Shown piece after piece: positions 33,972 through 43,173 of a stretch of 59,376 nucleotides of DNA. How positions within the stretch are numbered: the stretch's first letter is position 1; every line of letters begins with the position of its first letter. The DNA lies in assembly GCA_016191165.1 (NCBI GenBank), contig JACPPF010000172.1:1-59376 (forward strand). The letters run 5' to 3'. The DNA comes from Planctomycetota bacterium (lineage in GTDB: Bacteria > Planctomycetota > Planctomycetia > Gemmatales > Gemmataceae). A program made the translations under genes and the position numbers. The notes beneath the pieces are model-generated. The model was not told the DNA's origin and did not search any database. It saw nothing but the letters and a program-made list of their open reading frames with translations.

Positions 33972-34754
33972 TTATTTCTTGCCCTTCGGCGCCGGCAGCG
34001 CTTTCATGATCGCGGCCGCGCTGATCGGACCCTTGCCGTCCTTCAGGCCCTGGGCGATTGCGCGGTTAATCTCATCCTTGACCATCGGCTCGGCGGCTTT
34101 CACGAGCTGGCGCAGGCCGTCGTTGAGGTCCTTGCGCAGGTTATCGCCGAATTCGCCGGGGAGGATGGGGCCGCCGCGGAGCTTGAATTCGACGAAGTTG
34201 AGCCCGAGCTTCGTGACCTTGGGTTCAATTTTCAGTTCCGGGGGAAACTTGTCGATGTTCAGCGACACACCGACATCGCAAACGATGGCGGCGGTCAGGT
34301 TGGCGTCGGCCACTCCCGACGCGGAGATCAGCAGCAGCCCTTTTTGCCATTGCTGCCATTCGCCCGCGACCATAATCGTGGCGTCAACGTCAACGACGAC
34401 GCGGTAGGTCGTGGCGTTGACCTGTTTGAAATCCTTGACGACGATTTTGAGATTTTTTTCGGGATGCTCGATCTTGCCCTTGAAGCGCCGCCAGGCGCCG
34501 TGCGGCGCCTCGTAACGGTCCTTGACCTTGTAGATCGTCCGCAGGCGGGCGAGGGGCAGACGCCCAGGAACCTCGATGCGCTGGCCCCAGCCCGACTTAT
34601 CCTCGACTTCCTTCGGCATCTGCTTGACGGCAATCGCATGGATCAGCTTTGAAAACTCCGCATACTCCTGTCTGGGCTTGGGCTTTTTCTCCTGGGCAGT
34701 CAAACCGATCGGCAGGGCGATCAACAGAACCAACAATCCGCCAACACTTCGCAT
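33972..34754 (-). CDS. exported protein of unknown function
   Basis: A 260-residue protein. The ATG at 34754 is chosen because GGGAGGTG precedes it and it begins the signal peptide (MRSVGGLLVLLIALPIGLTA). The mature chain starts with a Lys/Pro-rich stretch. A central beta-rich region (RYEAPHGAWRRFKGKIEHPE, TYRVVVDVDATIMVAGEWQQ) is followed by a helical C-terminus (DNLRKDLNDGLRQLVKAAEP). I do not recognise the family. It is spaced 41 bases from the HEAT-repeat gene, which suggests a shared transcript. Confidence 0.75.
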   Translation of the reverse strand: MRSVGGLLVLLIALPIGLTAQEKKPKPRQEYAEFSKLIHAIAVKQMPKEVEDKSGWGQRIEVPGRLPLARLRTIYKVKDRYEAPHGAWRRFKGKIEHPEKNLKIVVKDFKQVNATTYRVVVDVDATIMVAGEWQQWQKGLLLISASGVADANLTAAIVCDVGVSLNIDKFPPELKIEPKVTKLGLNFVEFKLRGGPILPGEFGDNLRKDLNDGLRQLVKAAEPMVKDEINRAIAQGLKDGKGPISAAAIMKALPAPKGKK

Positions 34755-34860
34755 GGGTTCACCTCCCGTGTTTGAATCATGCTCACCCATTCGCCTCTAT
34801 TGTACTGCCACCAACCCGGACAAAGCAAATGCCCGCTGGCGGTTTCGCGTCCTCGGCCGG

Positions 34861-35649
34861 TTAACTTCCCTCGTGAAGGTATTCGCTCGCCTTCTTGACA
34901 ACTGAAGGCTCGTCGCGCGCTTTTTGCAACAGCCGACCGATACAGGGCGGGCAGCAGAATTCATAGCGCTGACCGTTAATGACCCAGATGCATTCGGCGT
35001 CCGCGCGCTTCTTGGTGATCGGACAGACCTTGTCGCCCGCTTTCAATTGCGGGACGCCTTCGCGCATGAACGCCTTGCCTGCGAACTTCACATCCGGTGT
35101 CGTGCCGCCATTGGCCTTGATGTCCGCCAGCGAGTAAAGCTTGCTCGGTACCAGAAAAATCCTCGCGTTCTTGGGCGCCTGGTAGCTGAAGTCGTCACCG
35201 TAAGGCTTCCCATCCACCTTGCCCGAGATATGACCGTCAATGTCAACTGGCTTGCCAAAGTAGTCGTGCGTCGCGACAAACGCGATGCCCTGCGCGCCGC
35301 TCAGCTTGGCATCGTGTTTCAAGTCGATCACCAGCGGCGGTTTAGCGTCCTTGACGGTAAGTTTCATCTCGGTAATCTTGCCGGCATCAATCTTGGGAGC
35401 GGCCTTGGCCTTGTCGTCGAGAATATAGACCACGACTTGCTTCTCGGCGTAATTGATCGTGAACTCGGCGTGAAACTTGTCGTCCCAGTCGGCAAACGGT
35501 CCGCCATGCGGGCCGGTCTTGCCATGCACATGCTCCGACTTGGTGGTTTTGCCGTGGTCATGCTTGGCCCGCGTACACCCGGATTGGGCCGTGAGGAAAA
35601 GGCAGGCGATCATGCCGGCGCCGCAGAAAAAGCGAATCTTTTGAAACAT
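34861..35649 (-). CDS. lipoprotein with a C-terminal Cys-rich metal-binding domain
   Basis: A 262-residue lipoprotein. The ATG at 35649 has GAGGTG upstream. The signal ends in a lipobox (TAQSG-C), followed by a His-rich segment (HDHGKTTKSEHVHGKTGPHG). The middle is beta-rich. The C-terminal ~55 residues carry VCPITKKRADAECIWVINGQ, then YEFCCPPCIGRLLQ: a TRASH-like cluster of CP..., C and CCPPC suited to heavy-metal binding. Next to a (chimeric) CzcA-type pump, it would be a periplasmic or outer-membrane metal chaperone. The same strand and ~180-base spacing from the pump gene suggest common regulation. Confidence 0.8.
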   Translation of the reverse strand: MFQKIRFFCGAGMIACLFLTAQSGCTRAKHDHGKTTKSEHVHGKTGPHGGPFADWDDKFHAEFTINYAEKQVVVYILDDKAKAAPKIDAGKITEMKLTVKDAKPPLVIDLKHDAKLSGAQGIAFVATHDYFGKPVDIDGHISGKVDGKPYGDDFSYQAPKNARIFLVPSKLYSLADIKANGGTTPDVKFAGKAFMREGVPQLKAGDKVCPITKKRADAECIWVINGQRYEFCCPPCIGRLLQKARDEPSVVKKASEYLHEGS

Positions 35650-35664
35650 GGATTTCACCTCGTG

Positions 35665-35801
35665 TTTAGCCGCGATACCGTTCGTCGAAGAGCATTGGAC
35701 CAGCCCCCAGCGCAAGCTGGGGGTTTTGCGAGGTCGCCCAAACCCCACGCTTGGGCGTGGGGCTGGTATCGCTCCGCTTGACGAACAGATTTGCGGCTAA
35801 A
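35665..35801. repeat. nested inverted-repeat element with TTTAGCCGC ends
   Basis: Perfect 9-bp terminal inverted repeats, TTTAGCCGC (35665-35673) and GCGGCTAAA (35793-35801), enclose TTCGTC/GACGAA and two internal hairpins, CCCCCAGC/GCTGGGGG and CCCCACGC/GCGTGGGG, whose outer edges ACCAGCCCC and GGGGCTGGT also pair. It looks like a non-coding mobile element. A related TTTAGCCGC sequence stands at 23160. Confidence 0.75.
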
Positions 35802-35826
35802 CAAATCATATGGGACATCGGAAACA

Positions 35827-38574
35827 TCAACCAATGGACGGGCGGTCGAGCGTGGGCGAATCGAGTTCTTTGTCCGGGTCCATCTCGGTGACGAGTCGCT
35901 CGGCGTCCTTGCCGCTGAAGCGCCAGAAGATGCCGGGGTGAATCAGGAATTCGCACAGGGTCGAGGTAATCAGCCCGCCCAGAATGACGGTGGCCACTGG
36001 GTAGAGGATTTCGCGTCCCGGCTCCTGGCCACCCCAGACCAGAGGCATCAGACCGATGCCGGCCGTCAGCGCGGTCATGAGGACGGGCGAGAGGCGTTCG
36101 AGACTGCCGCGCACGATCATGGTTTCGGAGAAGGATTCACCCTCATGCCTCATCAGATGGAAGTAATGAGTAACCAGGAGGATGCCATTCCTCGCGGCGA
36201 TGCCGCCCAGCGAGATGAACCCGACCATGCTGGCGACCGTGAGCGACTGGCGCGTCAGAATCAGCGCCAGCACGCCGCCGATGAAGGCCGTGGGTAGCGC
36301 GTTCAAGATCTGCAAGACGATGGGCGTGGACGGAAAGAGCATGTAAAGGACCACGAACATGCCAGCCAGGGCAAGGAGGGCCAACAGGCTGATAAGCCGG
36401 GTCGCCGCCACCTGGTTCTCGAATACGCCGCCGTATTCCACCGAGTAACCCACCGGCATGGGGACCTCGCGTTTTACCACTTCCTTGATGTCACCCACGA
36501 CGCTGGCAAGGTCGCGGTCCTGGGCGTTGGCGCGAATCACGATGCGGCGGCGCGCGTTTTCCCGGCTGATTTGGTTCGCGCCGATGCCATGCTCATTGAA
36601 GGTTGCCAGCTTCTGGAGCGCGACCGTGCCGCGATGCTCGGGAAGTTCGAGGCGCAGTCGGCCCAGGTTGGGGTAGTCCGTGCGATAGCGATCCTGAAGT
36701 CGCAGGAGGATGTCGAAACGGCGCTGTCCATCGATGACCTGCGAAATCTCCTGTCCCTTGAGCGCGGTGCTCAGGAAACCCGCGACGTAACGGCGATCGA
36801 CGCCGTGAAGGGCCAGCTTGTCCGGGCGCATTTTGATGTGCATTTCCTCGATCATTTCCTGCGTCTCGACCACCGGAGGCAACAGGCCGGGCACATCGCC
36901 GATGCTCTTCTGAATTTTCACGGCGGTCTTGTGCAGCACGTCAAGGTCGTCGCCGAACACCTTGATCGCAATCTGGGCCCGCACGCCCGAGAGCATGTGC
37001 CCGATCAGGTGCTTGAGCGGTTGCTCGACTTCAACGTCCACACCGGGCGGCAGTTCCTGCTTCACCTCCTCCATGACCCGCTTGAGCGTCTGCTCGCGCG
37101 ACTGCTCGCCGTCCGGGTTGATCGCCAGGATGTACTCCGTGAAATTGACCGGATCATTCTCCTCGTCGTTCTCCGCCCGGCCCGACCGGCGCGAGAAGTT
37201 GATGATTTCGCCCTTCGGGTTTTTCGAGGTCTTTTGCATGGCGCGAAACCTGGCGTCCACGATGTCGGCGATCTGGTTGGAGGCTTCGAGCGACGAACCC
37301 GAGGGTAAAGCAAAATTGACCTGCACGCTTCCCTCGTCAAACTCCGGCAGAAAGTCCGCTCCGAGCTGGGTCAAAAGCCAGCCGCACACGAGGACCGCCA
37401 TCCAGGTCAGGACCAGCAGCGGCCGGGCCCAGGCCAGGCTGAAGCGAATCATTGGCGCCGCGGCTTTTTTCAAAAGGCGAAGCAAGAGACTGTCGTCGTG
37501 GCGGTGCGTGGCCGACGCATGAGGCAGCAGGTAGTACGACATCACAGGCGTCACGGTGAGAGACACGAGCAGCGACGCCAGGATCGACACGATGTAGGCG
37601 ACGCCCAGCGGAGCGAACAGCCGACCTTCCATGCCCGAGAGCGCAAACAGGGGAATGAAAACGAGGATGACCATCACGGTGCCAAACACGATTGCGCCGC
37701 GAACTTCAATGCTGGCGTCGTAGATGACGCGCAACGCGGAGCGCCGTGTCTTGCCTCCCTCTCCGTCTGGAAGAGGGGTTGCCATCCTACTCCCCTCTCC
37801 CACTGGGAGAGGGGTTGGGGGTGAGGGCGTGCCGTCACTGGTCCCTCCGCCCTCACCCCCGGCCCCTCTCCCGGAGGGAGAGGGGAGGGGTAATTGGTTG
37901 TTCTCGCGCAAACGGCGAAAAATGTTCTCGACGTCGACAATCGCGTCGTCCACCAGTTCCCCCAGGGCGACGGCGATGCCGCCCAGCGTCATCACGTTGA
38001 TCGTCAGCTCGGTCCCGGTGATCCAGCTCATCATGCGAAAGGTCATCCCGGTGATGGCCAGTGACAACGGGATGGCCCCCGCGGCGACACTTTCCAGCCT
38101 TTTGCGCTCTTTCTGAACAATGTCCAGTTCGCGCTTGCTCTTGAAAAGCTGCACCTGACTGGCTTGAAACGACTCGCTGACCACGCGCAGGCGAAAAAGC
38201 TCCGCGCCGCGGCGAATGGTCTTGCCAGGCAACGCCGACACGTGCGTGATGACCCCGGCAATCGGCGCCGTGATCACGCGATCGCTATGCCCGGGGCGGT
38301 CCACCACGGTTCCAGGCAAGATGAGCGTGCGCCAGTACGTCGTCGGCGTCATCGCCTTGACGACGAGCCGCAGATTCTTTTGCGCCTGCGGACTTAGCTT
38401 CACCCGCTCATGGCCGTCGGTCGCCAACGTTTTTTTGGCTGCCGCCTGGTCGGCGCCGACAGGGCTCAGCCAGGCTTGCCAGGAATCACGCGTGAACCAG
38501 GCCGCGCCAGCGAGCGCGAGGGCGAGCAAAAGCGAAAGACCGGCGCCGGTTCGGTACCAATGGCTCGGTTGCAT
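35827..38574 (-). pseudogene. chimeric heavy-metal efflux gene: CzcB-like adaptor N-terminus fused to CzcA-like RND pump
   Basis: One open frame of 915 residues starting at the ATG at 38574 (GAGGTT upstream). Residues 1-~165 are the N-terminal half of a membrane-fusion adaptor: a membrane anchor (14-28), a GTVVDRPGHSDRVITAPIAG strand, LPGKTIRRGAELFRL (115-129) and the start of the coiled-coil hairpin. From ~169 (IPLSLAITGM) it becomes an RND pump of the HME group at helix 4: VALGELVDDAIVDVENIFRR with its intramembrane acidic residues, then the second half through the last helices. Missing are the adaptor's C-terminal half and the pump's first ~360 residues. Residues 229-276 translate palindromic repeats. 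Probably non-functional; alternatively an assembly artefact. Confidence 0.8.
37747..37891. repeat. cluster of three GC-rich palindromic repeats inside the RND gene
   Basis: Three tandem-like units of the CCCCTCTCCC / GGGAGAGGGG family: one short and worn (37756-37777), one full with tail (37790-37826) and one inverted (37850-37891). Together they add ~48 residues (SPSGRGAGGEGG..., TPLPVGEG...) in frame between pump helix 4 and helix 5. Confidence 0.85.
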
Positions 38575-38671
38575 GGAAACCTCGTGAAATAGGTATATAA
38601 TCTTATCAGGTAGGTGAACGAGGGACGGACAGGGAACCCGTCCGCCAAAAAAATCGAGAAGGTGGGGAGAT

Positions 38672-39031
38672 TCAAATCCGCAAGGCGCGCACGCCGAGCC
38701 CGCCAGGAATTTGACCGCGTACGAGAGGCTGGAATTGCTCGCATCCATTGCGACCGAGCGGCGAAAAGAACTCGCCCGGCCAATTTGACATGCCGACCCA
38801 CGAAGAATCACCGCTGTCGAGCGACTGACTTCGCCCGGTATCCAGCGCCATCGCGTCGCGCAGCTTGCAAGAACACTCGGTCGGCTGCGAATCCGAATCG
38901 TGATCGGATTGGTGTTGCGAACTCGCCTCTAGCTCACAAGGATGCTCAATTTGCAGGAATTCGCAAAAACAAACGCCGTGCGGCAGCGCCACCAAGACCA
39001 TGACAACAAAACTCAGAACCGCACGCAACAT
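38672..39031 (-). CDS. exported Cys/His-rich small protein upstream of the metal-efflux gene
   Basis: A 119-residue protein. The start at the ATG at 39031 gives a signal peptide (MLRAVLSFVVMVLVALPHGV). The mature part has CFCEF, HPCELEASSQHQSDHDSDSQ, TECSCKL: clustered Cys, His, Asp and Ser that suggest metal binding. It lies ~100 bases before the efflux chimera on the same strand, so it is probably the first gene of a metal-response unit (38672, 35827, 34861). No family name is known to me. Confidence 0.65.
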   Translation of the reverse strand: MLRAVLSFVVMVLVALPHGVCFCEFLQIEHPCELEASSQHQSDHDSDSQPTECSCKLRDAMALDTGRSQSLDSGDSSWVGMSNWPGEFFSPLGRNGCEQFQPLVRGQIPGGLGVRALRI

Positions 39032-39210
39032 TCCGGATTCCCTGTGGGCAGGATCGCTTGGCGCAGGAAGGACCATCGATTGGCGCCACTTCAATGCAGG
39101 GCTACACACGACGCTTCGACAAGGCGCCGCTGACCAATCAGAAGTTTAGCGTAAAGTAAATCGAATGCCCTGTCAACGAGAATTCGCTAGGATGACCTTG
39201 GGAGCCAGCC

Positions 39211-40305
39211 ATGCGTCAACTACTTTCTGAATTGACCCAGGCAATCGAATTGGGGCGCGCCTGCGTCTATTGTTCCGTCGTCGAAACGCGCGGCTCCACT
39301 CCGCAGAAGGCGGGGGCGGCGATGCTGGTGTTCGCCGACGGTCGGCAGGTTGGCACGCTCGGCGGCGGTTGCGTTGAGGCGGAGGTCAAACGCCAGGCCC
39401 TGACGACCCTGTCGGGCGATGCCGCGGGGAAAACCGAAGTTCTCACATTCTGCCTCGACGACAACTACGGCTGGGACGACGGCCTGATCTGCGGCGGACG
39501 CATGAATATTCTCGCCGATCCGATCTTGGCCGCGGATGACCAGCGGCGCCAGCAAATTCGAGCTTACTATGAGCGTTTCCACAAGCTGGTCGAAGCCGGC
39601 GTTGGTTGCACCGAAGCGGTGGTCGTGTCGTCGGAGGTTGCTCCCATCGGCAGCCGGTACCTGTTTGACGCCGATCAGAAATTGATCGATCGGCTCGCAC
39701 CCGATGATCCGCCCGAGGCGATTGTGACCGGGTTGATCCCGCTGCGAAAGCGCCCCAGGCCGAGCCATCAGCAAGGCGTCGCTTACCTGCCGGTGCTGCC
39801 GCGCATCACGCTGTTGATCGTCGGCGGGGGGCATGTCGGACAGGCGGTGGCCCGACTCGGCGCCGAACTCGACTTCGACGTGTGTGTCCTGGACGACCGC
39901 GACGCCTACGCCAACCGCACTCGCTTTCCCGACGCTCAGCGCCACCTCGTGGGTGACATTGGCCAACAACTGCACGCTCTGGCCTCGGAAATCACCCCGG
40001 CGACCTTCGCCCTCATCGTTACGCGCGGCCATGCCCATGACGAAGAGGCCCTTTTCCATCTGGCGACGACGAACGCCGGTTACGTCGGCATGATCGGCAG
40101 CAAGCGCAAGATCAAGCTGATCTACGAAGATTTGCTGGCACGCGGAATTCCCCAGGCCGCCCTGGACAAGGTCCACGCACCGCTGGGGTTCGACATCGGC
40201 TCGCAGACCGTCCCGGAGATCGCGGTCAGCATCGTCGCCGAGTTGATTGCCTGTCGCAATCGCGGCGCAACCATCCCGGCGGCCCGGATCCAGGTTGCCT
40301 TGTAG
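39211..40305 (+). CDS. XdhC/CoxI-family maturation protein
   Basis: A 364-residue protein with TTGGGAG upstream. The N-terminal XdhC/CoxI domain shows VVETRGSTPQKAGAAMLVF (~24-42), GTLGGGCVEAEVKRQAL (~48) and DDGLICGGRMNILADP (~90-105). The C-terminal Rossmann domain shows LLIVGGGHVGQAVARLGAEL (~202), CVLDDRDAYANRTRFPDA and YVGMIGSKRKIKLIYEDL. XdhC handles molybdenum cofactor sulfuration and insertion for xanthine-dehydrogenase-type enzymes. No molybdenum hydroxylase is in the window. It is divergent from the metal unit at 39031. Confidence 0.93.
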   Translation: MRQLLSELTQAIELGRACVYCSVVETRGSTPQKAGAAMLVFADGRQVGTLGGGCVEAEVKRQALTTLSGDAAGKTEVLTFCLDDNYGWDDGLICGGRMNILADPILAADDQRRQQIRAYYERFHKLVEAGVGCTEAVVVSSEVAPIGSRYLFDADQKLIDRLAPDDPPEAIVTGLIPLRKRPRPSHQQGVAYLPVLPRITLLIVGGGHVGQAVARLGAELDFDVCVLDDRDAYANRTRFPDAQRHLVGDIGQQLHALASEITPATFALIVTRGHAHDEEALFHLATTNAGYVGMIGSKRKIKLIYEDLLARGIPQAALDKVHAPLGFDIGSQTVPEIAVSIVAELIACRNRGATIPAARIQVAL

Positions 40306-40420
40306 CCCCTCAACCCGCGCGGGCCGCGTCCATCGAATGGGACGTCACTCGATGGACGCGGCCAGGTAAAAATGTGTGTGTGTATGGATGGCAATCTCTT
40401 GGCCATCGCAAACCGCATTG

Positions 40421-40481
40421 ACGAGCCGCGACCGAAAGGGAGCGTTGGGCTTGTGCCCGCTCCCTTACGGTCGCGGCTCGT
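40421..40481. repeat. 61-bp palindromic repeat, copy 3 (best preserved)
   Basis: ACGAGCCGCGACCGAAAGGG and CCCTTACGGTCGCGGCTCGT form arms around AGCGTTGGGCTTGTGCCCGC-type core sequence. It lies between the convergent xdhC-like and phosphorylase genes, ending five bases before the latter's stop. Confidence 0.85.
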
Positions 40482-40485
40482 AACC

Positions 40486-41253
40486 CTACGAGAGTAGGGT
40501 CAGCGTCAGCAATTCTCCCAGCGCGATGCCTAGCTGTCGTGCGGCGTGGTTCGTATCGCGCCTCAAGCGCAATAACTCCCGCAGCAACGTCGGTCGGCGA
40601 AGCAGCGTTCCCAGCACGCGCCAGGGGGACAACACACCGTCCTCCAGCAGTTCCATGATGTCGCGTGAAATGGGCGTTGCCAGTTCGTCGGAGGTTGCGC
40701 GGACGCAAGCAAATGGGATTTCCGCTCGCGTGCAGCGAGCCGCGAAGTAGGCCGCCTCCATTTCGACCGCGATCGCTCCATGTTGTTGCCCCAGGCGGCG
40801 TTTGTCCTCTGGGGTGGCGATGAGGCGATCTACCGTCAACAGTTTGCCCCTGCGAAGCGGCGGAGTCCACGGGCCATCTGGCAGCGGGTTTGGCCAGGTC
40901 GCCCGCCAGCTGCCCCCATGCTCGTCCACGACTTCGTCGGCCAGAACGATCTCGCCGAGGCGTAGCGATTCATCGAGGGCGCCCGCGAATCCCGCGAAGA
41001 TCATCAGTTTGGGTTCGTAGGCCACGCCATCGAGTTTCGGTTTCGCCAGCAGCCAATCCAGTACCCGGGCGACACACGCCTGTCCTACGCCTGTCTCCAC
41101 CACCAGAACGCTCAGCCAGGCCGGCCCGCAGAATCGCGCCGGGCAAGGTCCGCCTGGAAACGCCTGGGTCGGTCGAAATTCGCCACGAAAAGGCGCGCTC
41201 TCGCGCGGCAGCGCGAAAAGGATGCACGGGTCGTCGATGTGCAGAAAACTCAT
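40486..41253 (-). CDS. nucleoside phosphorylase superfamily protein (MTA/SAH nucleosidase-like)
   Basis: A 255-residue protein starting at the ATG at 41253 (MSFLHIDDPCILFALPRESA). The PNP/UDP fold is supported by VVETGVGQACVARVL (~58, phosphate/ribose loop), MIFAGFAGALDESLRLGEIV (~86), and AIAVEMEAAYFAARC (~158) followed by VRATSDELATP (~180), the last two giving the catalytic Glu and Asp of the MTA/SAH nucleosidase group. It could also be the hopanoid-type adenosylhopane phosphorylase, whose sequences are similar; no hopanoid genes are nearby. The function is thus limited to purine (deoxy)nucleoside or adenosyl-group cleavage. Confidence 0.82.
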   Translation of the reverse strand: MSFLHIDDPCILFALPRESAPFRGEFRPTQAFPGGPCPARFCGPAWLSVLVVETGVGQACVARVLDWLLAKPKLDGVAYEPKLMIFAGFAGALDESLRLGEIVLADEVVDEHGGSWRATWPNPLPDGPWTPPLRRGKLLTVDRLIATPEDKRRLGQQHGAIAVEMEAAYFAARCTRAEIPFACVRATSDELATPISRDIMELLEDGVLSPWRVLGTLLRRPTLLRELLRLRRDTNHAARQLGIALGELLTLTLLS

Positions 41254-41373
41254 GCCGGTGGTTCGCCTTCGCAGCGCAGGCGGCGATCGCGTAGTGGTGA
41301 GTGGGAAGTGAAGAGTGACGAGGCGATCATGCTTGTCTCTCCACGCTCCACTCGGCACTCACCACGGCTGACG

Positions 41374-41403
41374 CTTTGCGACCTTGGCGACTTTGCGAGA
41401 AAC
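41374..41403. repeat. short dispersed repeat (third copy of the CTTTGCG...GCGAGAA unit)
   Basis: CTTTGCGACCTTGGCGACTT followed by TGCGAGAAAC matches the inverted units at 23391-23418 and 23495-23523. It lies in the 270-base gap between the phosphorylase and DUF1501 genes. Confidence 0.65.
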
Positions 41404-41525
41404 CAAGAGTGGAAGTCGGCTGCCCTAAATGTTTATTGCGTCCTGCGCGGAAGTCGAGGAGGAAAAATCCATAACTGGCTAGCCATGATTACATCCCTCG
41501 CTTGGCCAATATGCGCTGAAGCCCC

Positions 41526-42875
41526 TCAAAAGAGCGGCAGCGCGCGGCCATCGGTCAGCGGGAATGGCCGGCCGGTTGCGTCGTGGAGGTGCGCATCGAG
41601 GGGAATGCCCAGGGCGTGAAAGATGGTGGCGTGAACGTCGGCCGGGCCAGTCGGGTTGTCGCGCGGAAAGGCGCCAAGCCGGTCTGAACTGCCGTAGACC
41701 TGCCCGCCGTGGATGCCGCCACCGGCCAGGAAGATCGAATAAGCGTTCGGGTAATGATCCCGCCCTGCCCCGCCGTTAATGCGTGGCGTTCTGCCAAAAT
41801 CGGTGAGCAGCACCACCAGCGTTTCGTCCAGCCGGCCGCGCTCGGCCAAATCCTCCAGCAAGGCACTGACGCCGCGATCGAACGGCGGCAACAAATCGCG
41901 GCGCAGACGATTGAAGTTGTTGCCGTGCGTGTCCCAGTGATCTCCGGACGAGCCATTCAGATCGCCCGCGGCACAGACGACGGTGACAATCGGCACGCCG
42001 GCCTCGGTCAAGCGCCGCGCCAGCAAAATGCTTTGCCCGCACAGGTGTTGGCCGTAGTGATCGCGCGTCACCACCGATTCACGATCGAGATTGAAGGCGG
42101 CCTGCACCGTCGGACTCAACAGAATATCGGAAGCCATCTGGCGAAAATGTTCGTAGGAACGAACGGGCGCAGCGGCGTTGAAGGGCCGATCGATGGCCTG
42201 CACCAGGCTTTGTCTGGCAACCAGCCGTCGTGAATCGACACCCTCGGAGGGCTGGAGGACCATGGCGCCCAGGTCGCGCGAGACGCCGCCCCAGGGGCGA
42301 CCGCGATCGGGCCGCACGATGATCGGATCCGCCGCTGAACCGAGGAAGCCGGCGTTGTCGCCCGCTTGCAGCGTGTTGTTGTCCACCAGCGGATAGGGAA
42401 TCTGCACTGCCGCGGGGAAACCAGCCGCCGCCCGGCGAAACCGGGACACCATCGCCCCCAGGCTGGGCCAATCGGCCCGCGACGGCGGCTGATTGGCGGC
42501 CACCTCCGGCGCCAGCGGCGGATGTCCCGTGATGTTCCAGTACATCCCCTTGCCATGCGCCGACGAACGATGGTGCATCGAACGGATGATCGCCAGTTTG
42601 TCCGTGTGGCGTGCCAGGCGTGGTAAATGCTCGCCGATGCGAATGCCCGGCACCGCCGTCGCGATCGGGTGGAATTCGCCACGGTATTCGGCAGGCGCAT
42701 CGGGCTTGGTGTCCCACGTCTCGTGGTGACTCATCCCACCCCAGCAATAAAGGACAATACACGACCGCGCTCGCGCCGCGTTTGCGGCAGTCGTGGCACT
42801 CAAAAGCGACGGCACGGAAAGACCGAGTCCGCCAAGTGACAGCTTCAAGAAATCGCGGCGCGGGATGGAGGACAT
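41526..42875 (-). CDS. DUF1501 sulfatase-fold protein with Tat signal
   Basis: A 449-residue protein. The twin-arginine signal is MSSIPRRDFLKLSLGGLGLS. The DUF1501 blocks are SCIVLYCWGGMSHHETWDTK (~38-57), IRSMHHRSSAHGKGMYW (~96), VLLTDFGRTPRIN (~360), GRDHYPNAYSIFLAGGGIHG and PTGPADVHATIFHALGI near the end. The fold is related to alkaline phosphatase/sulfatase. It is exported folded; its substrate is unknown. In planctomycetes DUF1501 genes usually travel with DUF1549/DUF1553 cytochrome-like proteins, but here it stands alone. Confidence 0.92.
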   Translation of the reverse strand: MSSIPRRDFLKLSLGGLGLSVPSLLSATTAANAARARSCIVLYCWGGMSHHETWDTKPDAPAEYRGEFHPIATAVPGIRIGEHLPRLARHTDKLAIIRSMHHRSSAHGKGMYWNITGHPPLAPEVAANQPPSRADWPSLGAMVSRFRRAAAGFPAAVQIPYPLVDNNTLQAGDNAGFLGSAADPIIVRPDRGRPWGGVSRDLGAMVLQPSEGVDSRRLVARQSLVQAIDRPFNAAAPVRSYEHFRQMASDILLSPTVQAAFNLDRESVVTRDHYGQHLCGQSILLARRLTEAGVPIVTVVCAAGDLNGSSGDHWDTHGNNFNRLRRDLLPPFDRGVSALLEDLAERGRLDETLVVLLTDFGRTPRINGGAGRDHYPNAYSIFLAGGGIHGGQVYGSSDRLGAFPRDNPTGPADVHATIFHALGIPLDAHLHDATGRPFPLTDGRALPLF

Positions 42876-43173
42876 TCACCAGGCTCCGAAGGAACGACAA
42901 ATTGCGGTGGTGAAGGCAGGACTGACAAGTTGATTATCCGCGCCGGGGTCGCGCTGTCAAGGGTGATACGAAAACCGATTCCGCCCAGGCGAGGGACAGA
43001 AAACTGTCTCCGCTCTTCTCCCGGTACTCTGGGCGAAAGAAGGACGCCAGTTTACGGAGCCGCAGACCCGGTCGTCAACCAAGAGTTTCGGGCGTAGAAT
43101 CATTAGAACGTTGCTCGGAGGTCTTCCCCCTGTCGCTCGCCCCCACCTGCACCCAAAATGAAAGGACCGAGCC

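Noticed and set aside
37747-37891. CRISPR-like array
   Set aside because: Units vary in length and orientation, have no regular spacers and no cas genes are near; they are dispersed palindromes.
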